A DNA stretch of 6,896 bases from Candidatus Heimdallarchaeota archaeon (GCA_021399405.1 JAAFKL010000114.1:1-6896), one strand, 5' to 3'; positions 1 to 5,427 are shown, counted from the first letter of the stretch. The notes: generated by a model not told the origin, from the letters alone. A program made the numbers and translations.

Positions 1-66
1 TATTCTTTCATCAAGATGATATCCGGGCATCATCAGTACTGGGGTCGGTTTTTTCAGTGATAACAT
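1..66 (-). CDS. 5' end of an outward-facing gene (partial, left copy)
   Basis: An ATG at 66-64 opens 22 codons without a stop to the window edge; the product begins MLSLKKPTPV. The identical reading frame occurs in the right arm. A TATA-like element, TAAATATTAAA on the minus strand (about 88-97), is centred 26 bases upstream of the ATG, the same leaderless geometry as the other genes here. The frame is too short to assign a family. It would form a divergent pair with the surface-protein gene starting at 410. That the frame is open in both copies proves little, since the DNA is identical here; the promoter placement is the better evidence. Confidence 0.55.
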   Translation of the reverse strand, partial: MLSLKKPTPVLMMPGYHLDERI

Positions 67-409
67 GGATTGAGACCTTCTAGCCTTTAATATTTACATT
101 TTTGGTTTTATGATATATAAAGTACATTTGCACTTCTGATTCCACTGATTCGATTTTTTTTATTACGAATCTTTTATCTAGATAATCAATTGTTTAATAC
201 AGAATTATGTTAAATTAATCATCCGATCAATCGATTCATGGTTTGTAGGTACATGATTTGCGTACATATAGATGAATTATTGATTAAATTTATTTATGAT
301 TGAATCGAATATTTGAGAAAAATTACTATTGTTTCTATTGCAAAATTTGTAAGCTTTTATTTGTACTAATCTTATTTTATTTATATAGAAATGGATGAAT
401 AATAATTAT
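67..409. promoter_or_regulatory. Divergent intergenic region, left arm
   Basis: This 343-base region has no gene and lies between the outward and inward genes. It holds a TATA-like element for the outward gene near 88-97 and one for the inward gene at 380-387. Conservation against the right arm is uneven. Bases 115-174 differ at only 3 of 60 positions, 237-296 at about 4 of 60 and 297-356 at about 5 of 60, while 177-236 and 357-409 vary much more. The conserved block includes two direct copies of CTGATTC (136-142 and 145-151, nine bases start to start), a candidate regulator site. Confidence 0.55.
380..387 (+). promoter_or_regulatory. TATA box of the left surface-protein gene
   Basis: TTTATATA is centred 26-27 bases upstream of the ATG at 410, which puts the expected archaeal transcription start at the start codon itself (leaderless mRNA). 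The element and its flanks (TTATTTTATTTATATAG) are unchanged in the right arm, although the following 20 bases have diverged considerably. Confidence 0.75.
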
Positions 410-1375
410 ATGAAGCGTTCAATTCTTATTAGTTTCTTAATAGCTCTATTCTTAATACAATCGCCACCTGTGGTTCAGGCTGATCAATTAAAGTATCCAA
501 TCAGTGTTACTATTGGCGACCAGTTTACATTTGTTGTAGATGAGCTTATTGTTAATGATTCACTAGTTCCAGATGGCATCAATACACCATGGCTTGATCA
601 ATCAATATTGATAAATAACACAGATCAAGGCATCACAGCAGATTTTACAATCATTGATATTCAGGCAAACTTGCCCTCAAGTAATGGTCCCTATGATATT
701 GTGAAAATTGATACCGTAAATAGTAACCACGATAATATATACGTGAGAGATGGCAACACATCATCTACGCTAGTATTACTCGGTTTTAATAGTTTTATCA
801 AGCCAAATTTGGTAATTCCAAGACCGTATTTGATAATCTACCCGAGATGGGATTTCTATGAATCTAATTTTCAGGATATATTACTTAACTATACTAAAGC
901 AAGAGGTGGGACAGACAGTTTTCGAAATCTTACTGCAAGCTTTTCCTCTACCTCAACTACATTTTCCTATGATCTTGAATACTGGAACCCACAAAATCCG
1001 GTGTTCCGACCTATCATCAACCAATTTGCAGAATATGAGAAACAAACGGGCCTTCTTAACTCAGTTTATATCAATGTCACTAATCTTGAGGGAGTACCCA
1101 TATACAATGGTTCTAATCAAGGAACGCCGGTACTTTCATACAAGTATTCAAGAATTATTGATTCTTCCACCATTACTGATTCAAATGCATCTCTGGATTC
1201 TTCATCTGGCATGACTACATCTTCAGAGACTACGGATGATGGAATTGCTACTTCATCTACTACTACTTTAGTTCAATCAGAAAACAGTACTGAGGATGAT
1301 GGTTCGTTTTTAATAACTCCATCTATTCTATTTGTTTTATTATTTACTTATTTTAAACGAAGACATAAGTTGTAG
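410..1375 (+). CDS. Glycoprotein-like surface protein with signal peptide, Ser/Thr stalk and C-terminal anchor (left copy)
   Basis: The 321-residue product starts MKRSILISFL, a signal peptide of about 24 residues ending VVQA before DQ. A globular ectodomain (about 25-240) follows, with nine N-glycosylation sequons such as NNT, NYT and NLT. A stalk of Ser, Thr, Asp and Glu (about 245-295) leads to a hydrophobic segment (about 299-314) ending in basic KRRHKL. This layout is typical of archaeal surface proteins held by a C-terminal membrane anchor. I do not recognise the ectodomain, so ligand or role is unknown. I chose ATG 410 over ATG 395 because the shared TATA box points to 410, the 15 upstream bases are not conserved as coding in the right copy, and MKRS gives a normal signal peptide. 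The right copy is about 85-88% identical. A run of eight T at 1440-1447 may terminate transcription. Confidence 0.85.
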   Translation: MKRSILISFLIALFLIQSPPVVQADQLKYPISVTIGDQFTFVVDELIVNDSLVPDGINTPWLDQSILINNTDQGITADFTIIDIQANLPSSNGPYDIVKIDTVNSNHDNIYVRDGNTSSTLVLLGFNSFIKPNLVIPRPYLIIYPRWDFYESNFQDILLNYTKARGGTDSFRNLTASFSSTSTTFSYDLEYWNPQNPVFRPIINQFAEYEKQTGLLNSVYINVTNLEGVPIYNGSNQGTPVLSYKYSRIIDSSTITDSNASLDSSSGMTTSSETTDDGIATSSTTTLVQSENSTEDDGSFLITPSILFVLLFTYFKRRHKL

Positions 1376-1439
1376 GTTTTCCTTTGTGTTTTTGATTTAA
1401 TAAAATAGGATTCATATGCATTATTTGTTTGATCTCTCA

Positions 1440-1447
1440 TTTTTTTT
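1440..1447 (+). terminator. Oligo-T terminator after the left surface-protein gene
   Basis: Eight consecutive T on the plus strand, 65 bases past the stop codon, preceded by T-rich sequence from 1377. Archaeal RNA polymerase commonly stops at such runs without a hairpin. The rest of 1376-1570 shows no open frame or RNA that I can support. Confidence 0.4.
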
Positions 1448-1570
1448 GTAAGATCGATCATAGTTATCGATTGACCCTTGTGTTTGTAATCAACCGACAG
1501 ATTCAAACTTTATAAGACTTGAGTTTAAGGTTTGATGAAGCAATGAAATAAATAAACTATGAAATAAAAC

Positions 1571-1675
1571 GCCCCGGCCGGGATTTGAACCCGGGTCCAC
1601 GGAGTGAGAGTCCGCGATTCAACTCCAATCTATCGCAACAGATTGAATTGATTGGCCGAGCTACACCACCGGGGC
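1571..1675 (-). tRNA. tRNA-Glu (anticodon CTC) with a noncanonical intron
   Basis: On the minus strand the acceptor stem is GCCCCGG/CCGGGGC, the T arm is CCGGG-TTCAAAT-CCCGG, and the anticodon loop CTCTCAC on the stem GCGGA/TCCGT gives anticodon CTC, which reads the Glu codon GAG. The D arm GGTGTAGCTCGGCCAATCA has the form seen in archaeal tRNA-Glu. The 3' CCA is not encoded; GTTTT follows the discriminator end directly. The gene is 105 bases; removing the 31-base insertion at 1618-1648 leaves a 74-base tRNA. Exons are 1649-1675 (5') and 1571-1617 (3'). The insertion sits between the D stem and the anticodon stem, not at the usual 37/38 site. Confidence 0.95.
1618..1648 (-). other. Archaeal tRNA intron with bulge-helix-bulge motif
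   Basis: Read on the minus strand, the junctions fold as a four-pair central helix CAAT/GTTG (one G-U pair) flanked by two three-base bulges, CAA and AAT. The intron is closed by an eight-pair helix TTCAATCT/AGATTGGA (one G-U pair) with an eight-base loop. Cutting after the second base of each bulge, as archaeal tRNA splicing endonuclease does, releases exactly 31 bases and restores a proper tRNA-Glu. The exon-side outer helix is poor, so the motif is of the relaxed type. The insertion point is about 24/25 in standard numbering (25/26 if the D loop is numbered differently). Confidence 0.88.
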
Positions 1676-1701
1676 AGGTTGTATAGAATCTTTAGATCTA
1701 T

Positions 1702-1714
1702 GAATTAAATAAAA
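1702..1714 (-). promoter_or_regulatory. Candidate TATA box of the tRNA-Glu gene
   Basis: ATTTTATTTAATT on the minus strand is centred about 33 bases before the mature 5' end, which would give a short 5' leader of around seven bases for RNase P to remove. Another AT-rich stretch lies further upstream (1723-1735), so the exact element is uncertain. Confidence 0.4.
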
Positions 1715-1759
1715 TGTGGACTTATTTAAAAAAACAGTTTGTGTTTTACTAATTTGAAT

Positions 1760-1773
1760 TGATATTAATATCA
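1760..1773. repeat. 14-base perfect palindrome
   Basis: TGATATTAATATCA is its own reverse complement. It lies upstream of the tRNA promoter and downstream of the small basic gene at 1903-2172. It could be a dimeric regulator site, but in AT-rich DNA a single palindrome of this size is weak evidence. Confidence 0.4.
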
Positions 1774-1794
1774 TTTCTTTTGTTATGATCTGAT

Positions 1795-1806
1795 AAAGTT
1801 AACTTT
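1795..1806. repeat. Palindrome AAAGTTAACTTT, copy 1
   Basis: A perfect 12-base palindrome that recurs identically at 2245-2256. The two copies bracket the small basic gene, one about 97 bases past its stop codon and one about 73 bases before its start. Candidate operator pair. Confidence 0.5.
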
Positions 1807-1902
1807 TTGCTGTTAGCTTTTCTTGTATGTTCAGCTAATAATATACAAACGTCACCGTATCATCCAGTTGCTACACTGGTATAGTATACTACATTTCTCC
1901 TT

Positions 1903-2172
1903 TCAGAGAGTATTGCATCCTTCCACTTGGTTTATTCGAGTTAGCAGGTCCGACCAAAATGGAATTTTCATACTTTTTAACCATCGCAAGATCATTCGCG
2001 AACATCCATCAAGATCTGATAATCTGACTAGCAGCTCGTTACGACGGATACAGGAATAGAAAATCGCTACTTTCTTATTGACTGTATGTGGACTTCCTTC
2101 TCTCTTTCGAGATCCAGCTTTCGGTGTATTCTTCATAGCCATATCTGGTTTAAGAAATCGACCTAGTCTCAT
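1903..2172 (-). CDS. Small basic protein of unknown function (89 aa)
   Basis: The reading frame starts ATG (2172-2170) and gives a basic product beginning MRLGRFLKPDMAM. An Arg/Lys-rich N-terminal third (about residues 14-35) is followed by a stretch with a helix-turn-helix flavour (LLVRLSDLDGCSRMILRWLK, about 48-67) and three Cys (41, 57 and one near the C terminus). I do not recognise a family; the helix-turn-helix resemblance is only by eye. The main support is upstream: a good TATA box (TTTATATTA on the minus strand, 2191-2199) is centred about 23 bases before the ATG, the leaderless arrangement used by its neighbours. The overlapping plus-strand frame 1823-2059 has no such signal. It shares its strand with the genes on either side but has its own promoter. 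It could instead be a structured RNA, so the call is moderate. Confidence 0.5.
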   Translation of the reverse strand: MRLGRFLKPDMAMKNTPKAGSRKREGSPHTVNKKVAIFYSCIRRNELLVRLSDLDGCSRMILRWLKSMKIPFWSDLLTRINQVEGCNTL

Positions 2173-2190
2173 TTTATTACTGTATTCATC

Positions 2191-2199
2191 TAATATAAA
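2191..2199 (-). promoter_or_regulatory. TATA box of the small basic protein gene
   Basis: TTTATATTA on the minus strand, centred about 23 bases before the ATG at 2172, with purine-rich GAATAGAG just upstream as a possible BRE. The position predicts transcription starting at or within a few bases of the start codon. Confidence 0.6.
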
Positions 2200-2243
2200 C
2201 TCTATTCCAACAGTGGATTATAAGTGAAATTATGTCAATTTTG

Positions 2244-2257
2244 GAAAGTTAACTTTC
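2244..2257. repeat. Palindrome GAAAGTTAACTTTC, copy 2 of AAAGTTAACTTT
   Basis: A perfect 14-base palindrome containing the same 12-base core as 1795-1806. It sits about 45 bases upstream of the TATA box at 2191-2199, a suitable place for an activator or repressor of the small basic gene. Confidence 0.5.
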
Positions 2258-2303
2258 TTATGTTATGGTTAAGGTTATTAATTTAACTTTTCACTAATAT
2301 TGT

Positions 2304-3119
2304 TTACTTGGCGTAAACATGCAATTCCTCTAAAAATAGGTCAATGTTTATACCCGATAAATCACCATTCCAAGATTCTAGAATATTAGCGTACTCGTTT
2401 TCAATCTCAATTATCATTTTGTGGATATGATAACGAATGTATGGATTAGAAGTTTTTGAAATTACACTAATAGCAATTCGGTTACCACGCTCTATCATGA
2501 GGGTCATATCTTTCGATTGTATTTCCTGGAAGGGAGATCTAGATTCTGCAGTTTTTTGGAGAAACTGGTTCACTGCAATTAACGATGATGCAAAGAGATG
2601 TTGTCGTGGTTCGCCTTCAGTTTCCCGAATAAATTTTCCATTAAGAGCAATGTAGTTTTGGATTAACCTACCATCTTCATACAATACGCTTAGCTGAGAT
2701 AATTCTTTGGTTTTTTCAATTTCCAATGGTAGAAACAAGGTAACGTCAAGGTAATGGTGAATTAGTAATTCAATTGTTTTTTCATCAAATTTCTTTTTGA
2801 GATAAGTTTGATTACCCCCAGCTTTATTTATTTTGTCGATCATATTAGAATCAAAATTTTTAGCCGAAAGAACAATAATCGGAGTTTCACATCCTCCTTC
2901 CCTAACAGATGTTATAATATCAGGCGCAACGGTTGTTGCTAAATAATAATCAAGAAAAATTAGATCATATGGTCTTGTGAAAATGTAACTCATTCCTTCT
3001 TCTTCTGAAACAAATGAGACATACTCAATTTCCCATCTAGGGATCCTTTTCAAATATTCATTGAAGATAACTAGATCGAAATTACTATCATCAATATAAA
3101 GAATTTTTATTGCCTGAAT
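2304..3119 (-). CDS. Receiver domain fused to a longin/roadblock-like domain; noncanonical start
   Basis: Read from 3119, the 271-residue product opens with a full CheY-type receiver. IKILYIDD gives the first strand with acidic D10-D11, FLDYY carries the phospho-acceptor D57, IIVLS carries S85 and YLKKK the conserved K108. Residues about 140-260 (LSVLYEDGRLIQNY ... MTLMIERGNRIAISVIS ... ILESWNGDLSG) resemble the longin/roadblock-like sensor domains common in Asgard and related archaea, so a two-component output acting through protein contacts is likely (inference). No histidine kinase is nearby. The start is odd: there is no ATG, GTG or TTG ahead of the receiver. TTG at 3053 would delete the first strand and both acidic residues. 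The TATA box at 3139-3148 predicts transcription at about 3117-3119, where the first codon is ATT; ATA at 3110 (ATA-AAA-ATT) is the next option. An in-frame ATG at 3134 is cut off by TAA at 3125. The gene is either read from a rare start codon or disabled at its 5' end. Confidence 0.8.
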   Translation of the reverse strand: MQAIKILYIDDSNFDLVIFNEYLKRIPRWEIEYVSFVSEEEGMSYIFTRPYDLIFLDYYLATTVAPDIITSVREGGCETPIIVLSAKNFDSNMIDKINKAGGNQTYLKKKFDEKTIELLIHHYLDVTLFLPLEIEKTKELSQLSVLYEDGRLIQNYIALNGKFIRETEGEPRQHLFASSLIAVNQFLQKTAESRSPFQEIQSKDMTLMIERGNRIAISVISKTSNPYIRYHIHKMIIEIENEYANILESWNGDLSGINIDLFLEELHVYAK

Positions 3120-3138
3120 AACTTAGACTCCCATATGA

Positions 3139-3148
3139 TTTATTATAA
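3139..3148 (-). promoter_or_regulatory. TATA box of the receiver gene
   Basis: TTATAATAAA on the minus strand. The expected start site 25-26 bases downstream is 3117-3119, which falls after the in-frame TAA at 3123-3125 and on the codon ATT. This promoter therefore supports a leaderless mRNA beginning inside the open frame and not at the upstream ATG (3134). Confidence 0.6.
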
Positions 3149-3233
3149 GTAATTGAGTTAAATCAAAATTTAAAACTCTCCTTATTCATGATGTTTAAAT
3201 GATGATAAACATAGAATTTAATTCATTAACTAA

Positions 3234-3524
3234 CTAATTTGAATCTTCAAAAATCGGTTCAAATGTTAGAATATTGTAATCTTTGTCAAATGAAACATTG
3301 AATTCAAGATCTGCCATTCCCCGAAAGGCTTTGCAAGTCCATCCCTCAGTTGTTTGTTTTGTAAGCAGCATATCAACTGTTAACCACCCTGCTTTGAACT
3401 TTAAGGTTTTCATAATATTATTGAATTTTTCACTATGGGCGTCAGAACAGAATAAACGGGATATCTCATTTAGCACTACCCAGTGTTCAGCCTCCTGATT
3501 TCCACAGAATTCACAGCCGTTCAT
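3234..3524 (-). CDS. Small zinc-finger-like protein (96 aa), unknown function
   Basis: The product begins MNGCEFCGNQEAEHW and has C4-x2-C7 followed by C26-x3-H30 (LFCSDAHSEKF). This C-x2-C-x18-C-x3-H spacing is close to the small treble-clef-like metal-binding fingers of the TRASH/MYM kind, except that the last ligand is His. The remaining two thirds (about 35-96) look like a small mixed domain with Trp47 and Trp62 and an acidic end (FEPIFEDSN); I do not recognise it. The protein is soluble, with no signal peptide or membrane segment. It lies 100 bases downstream of the exported-protein gene on the same strand, with an AT-rich TATA-like stretch around 3551-3563, so it probably has its own promoter. 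Possible roles are metal sensing or nucleic-acid or protein binding; none is shown by the sequence. Confidence 0.75.
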   Translation of the reverse strand: MNGCEFCGNQEAEHWVVLNEISRLFCSDAHSEKFNNIMKTLKFKAGWLTVDMLLTKQTTEGWTCKAFRGMADLEFNVSFDKDYNILTFEPIFEDSN

Positions 3525-3624
3525 TGTAGTACAGGATGAGCAACGATTTCTTCATTAAATTAACCTAATGATATCAGTTTAAGTAATTCTATTAAAATTA
3601 ATTGAAATACAGAGTTTGAGGATT

Positions 3625-4347
3625 TCAGCCTAATGTTAATGTGAGGAACTCATCAGCATCATCAAGTTGTGATAATTGATAATTAGCAGGATTCTCAATA
3701 GAAACTACTAATGGACCGGATTCAAGAAGTACGATGGTTCCAGTTTGATCCAAAAGAGAAGTGGAAGTAAGGAGAACGCTGACTCCAAAAGTATTAGACC
3801 ATATCTTGAAAAAGTCACCAAGAGTGACTACTCCAGTAAATCCAGTTGGTAATTCAATGTGTATTCGACCAGGTTCACCAAGATGAGTATGAAGTGGTCT
3901 CATACAACCATCTGAATCCTCTCCGGTTTGAAGGACTCCGTCCCCGATACCTTGTGGTAAGGGACGTATTTCTCCGTTTGTTACTATAGATAAGGATACA
4001 TGATAATGTGTTTGAATGGTGACTCCGTGACCTCCAATACAAATATCTGAGACAAATTGAAATCCTCCAGTGTTTGTATCGATAATATTGTCGTCATTGG
4101 TGTCACCATCATTACCAAAGTTATTAGTAAATCCACCACTAAAAGCAAATGCTATTACTAGGGTCCCAATAACGAATACTGCAAAAACTGGAGCTAATCC
4201 AGCAGTGTTATCAGCAGCAGCTTTTGCTTTAGCCCGATTCTCTGGTTTTAGATGATCATACAAATTTTTATCGTAGATAGGTTCATCTACTTGGATCTTT
4301 TCCTCAGAGGTTGAGGGTAATTTTTTCTTTTTAATTCGCCTACTCAT
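3625..4347 (-). CDS. Membrane-anchored exported protein with HxH...LHTH putative metal-binding domain
   Basis: The 240-residue protein has a basic cytoplasmic N terminus (MSRRIKKKK, about 1-48), one membrane helix (about 50-70), an Asp/Asn-rich linker (about 74-95) and an external domain (about 97-240). That domain has a His pattern: H107 in GGHG, H114 and H116 in THYHVSL, H153 and H155 in PLHTH, and H163 in GRIHIE, followed by TLGDFFKIW. I recall the same order (HxH, CxxxLHTH, GxIHIE, TLGxFFxIW) in uncharacterised exported proteins of Thaumarchaeota and some bacteria. The six His suggest a metal site, possibly copper or another transition metal; this is inference. C103 and C148 could form a disulfide. 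A TATA-like TTTATAG (minus strand, 4381-4387) lies 37 bases before the ATG, implying a leader of about ten bases. It is divergent from the Yip1-like gene, 129 bases away. Confidence 0.85.
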   Translation of the reverse strand: MSRRIKKKKLPSTSEEKIQVDEPIYDKNLYDHLKPENRAKAKAAADNTAGLAPVFAVFVIGTLVIAFAFSGGFTNNFGNDGDTNDDNIIDTNTGGFQFVSDICIGGHGVTIQTHYHVSLSIVTNGEIRPLPQGIGDGVLQTGEDSDGCMRPLHTHLGEPGRIHIELPTGFTGVVTLGDFFKIWSNTFGVSVLLTSTSLLDQTGTIVLLESGPLVVSIENPANYQLSQLDDADEFLTLTLG

Positions 4348-4380
4348 TTAAGCGCTCAAACTTACAGCAAAATTGAAAAT

Positions 4381-4387
4381 CTATAAA
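4381..4387 (-). promoter_or_regulatory. Candidate TATA box of the exported His-rich protein gene
   Basis: TTTATAG on the minus strand, centred about 37 bases before the ATG at 4347. It would start transcription near 4358, giving a short leader without a visible Shine-Dalgarno sequence. Confidence 0.4.
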
Positions 4388-4476
4388 TGTTATCATATTT
4401 TTTATGTAATTATATTTTTGAAATTTTTAGATTTAGGTCACCTAATCTTTTAGAAGGTCCGAGAATTATTTATTAT

Positions 4477-5304
4477 ATGGCTGATCTTTATTGTGAGAAT
4501 TGTGGAAGCACATTGGAGTCCGAATTGTCAGTTTGTTCCAATTGTGGTCATCAGAATGGATTAAAAACTGGGATGAAAAGAGAGGATACTTTTTCCGATC
4601 AAGCACAACAAAATCCCTCAGCTCTAAGTGCAGAAGATCATTTTGACAAAGAACGACTTTACAATAAATATAAGGATCCGAAAACCTATGTTCAACCTGC
4701 GAACTATAAATTAACCAAAAATTTTGCTGAGCGCATCATCGGAACTGTCAAGCTCGATGTTCATGTTGTTGAGGAAGTTGCAACAAGACCGGATTTGCAA
4801 AAAGAAGCTCTGGTGTTGTTAATCCTTAATTTATCTGCTGTCACTATATTTCAACTAGTTATGATATTCGCATTTCCTGATTATTTTGTCGTGCGATCTA
4901 CTTTTGGAACTATTGCAGATATATTATTGACAAACTATCTCACAGGTATATTCTATATTTTCTCGATTGCTCTTGTAGGTAAGCACCTTGGACATGTTAA
5001 GGAGGAAGTGGACACAAAATTAGTGCTTAGAGGGTTAGCTTATGGATATATTGCGAATACAATCGAATCTATATTGAGTTTCACCACAGCGATGACACGA
5101 AGTTCAGCGATTTCGTTTATCTGGATTATGGCTGTAATCTATTATCTATTCGTCTTTGGTTTTGTAATTCGAAGGACTATGCATAAAAGTTATGGGGCAA
5201 CAGTAATTACACTCATTGTTTCAATTACTCTGCTTAATGTTTTACAAAGAGGTATAATCGAGATTATAGATCGTTATTGGGGTACTTTTTCATTCGTTCA
5301 ATGA
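4477..5304 (+). CDS. Zinc ribbon plus Yip1-like five-helix membrane protein
   Basis: The 275-residue protein begins MADLYCENCG; C6-x2-C9 and C20-x2-C23 form a double-CxxC zinc ribbon. A polar linker follows (about 28-85), then an amphipathic stretch (VVEEVATRPDLQKEA, about 97-111) leading into five predicted membrane helices at about 111-133, 148-168, 182-204, 209-231 and 239-257. The pre-helix motif with RPDLQ and the LRGLAYGYI segment before helix 3 fit the Yip1/YIF1 superfamily. In eukaryotes these act in vesicle traffic with Rab GTPases; in prokaryotes the function is unknown. I chose ATG 4477 over the in-frame ATG 4387 because the zinc ribbon normally begins such proteins, the extra 30 residues look like translated AT-rich promoter, and a weak TATA-like CTTTTAGA (4447-4454) lies about 26 bases upstream. 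Confidence 0.8.
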   Translation: MADLYCENCGSTLESELSVCSNCGHQNGLKTGMKREDTFSDQAQQNPSALSAEDHFDKERLYNKYKDPKTYVQPANYKLTKNFAERIIGTVKLDVHVVEEVATRPDLQKEALVLLILNLSAVTIFQLVMIFAFPDYFVVRSTFGTIADILLTNYLTGIFYIFSIALVGKHLGHVKEEVDTKLVLRGLAYGYIANTIESILSFTTAMTRSSAISFIWIMAVIYYLFVFGFVIRRTMHKSYGATVITLIVSITLLNVLQRGIIEIIDRYWGTFSFVQ

Positions 5305-5328
5305 ATGATCGATTTGAGTATTTGTTGA

Positions 5329-5336
5329 TTTTTTTT
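5329..5336 (+). terminator. Oligo-T terminator after the Yip1-like gene
   Basis: Eight consecutive T, 25 bases past the stop codon at 5304, with T-rich sequence following; a typical archaeal hairpin-free stop signal. Confidence 0.45.
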
Positions 5337-5427
5337 CCTTAGTTTATTTTATTGTTTTAAGCAGAAGATTTGATCCTAATCAATCAATGAAGGGAATGCA
5401 GTTTTTCCAGAGTACGATCGCCGTTTC

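Larger units (their letters stand above)
1..1375. repeat. Left arm of a long inverted repeat (about 1.4 kb)
   Basis: The reverse complement of this segment matches 5510-6896. The first 83 bases are identical to the complement of the last 83. Bases 84-409 align without a gap at roughly 87% by my hand count (about 43 differences), and the surface-protein gene follows, collinear apart from one missing codon in the right copy. Beyond the stop codon at 1375 I see no further similarity. The arm contains the truncated start of an outward gene (1-66), a 343-base divergent promoter region and the inward gene. Many codon differences between the two gene copies are synonymous, so these are diverged, maintained copies and not one sequence assembled twice. 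Confidence 0.95.

Noticed and set aside
395..409. ATG at 395 as start of the left surface protein (five extra residues, MNNNY)
   Set aside because: The TATA box points to 410, and the right copy has a stop in the equivalent stretch and no ATG; MKRS is the shared start.
858..1214. Open frame inside the left surface-protein gene (and its counterpart 5821-6042 in the right copy)
   Set aside because: Shifted-frame shadow of a well-supported gene; its sequence diverges without the conservative pattern seen in the main frame.
1823..2059. 78-codon plus-strand frame opposite the small basic gene
   Set aside because: No TATA box in position and no protein-like features; the minus-strand frame has the promoter.
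2437..2655. Plus-strand frame opposite the receiver protein gene
   Set aside because: Antisense shadow; the minus strand carries clear receiver motifs.
3051..3053. TTG as start of the receiver protein
   Set aside because: It would remove the first beta strand and the acidic pair D10-D11 that receivers need; the open frame and promoter extend further upstream.
3123..3125. Readthrough or recoding of the TAA between ATG 3134 and the receiver frame
   Set aside because: Pyrrolysine and known archaeal recoding use UAG or UGA, not UAA, and the promoter lies too close to that ATG for it to be in the transcript.
3283..3498. Plus-strand frame opposite the small Cys/His protein
   Set aside because: Antisense shadow without a promoter or recognisable features.
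4070..4255. Plus-strand frame opposite the exported His-rich protein
   Set aside because: Antisense shadow of the membrane helix and linker region.
4387..4476. ATG at 4387 as start of the Yip1-like protein
   Set aside because: The added 30 residues look like translated AT-rich intergenic DNA, and the first codons overlap the TATA element of the divergent gene.
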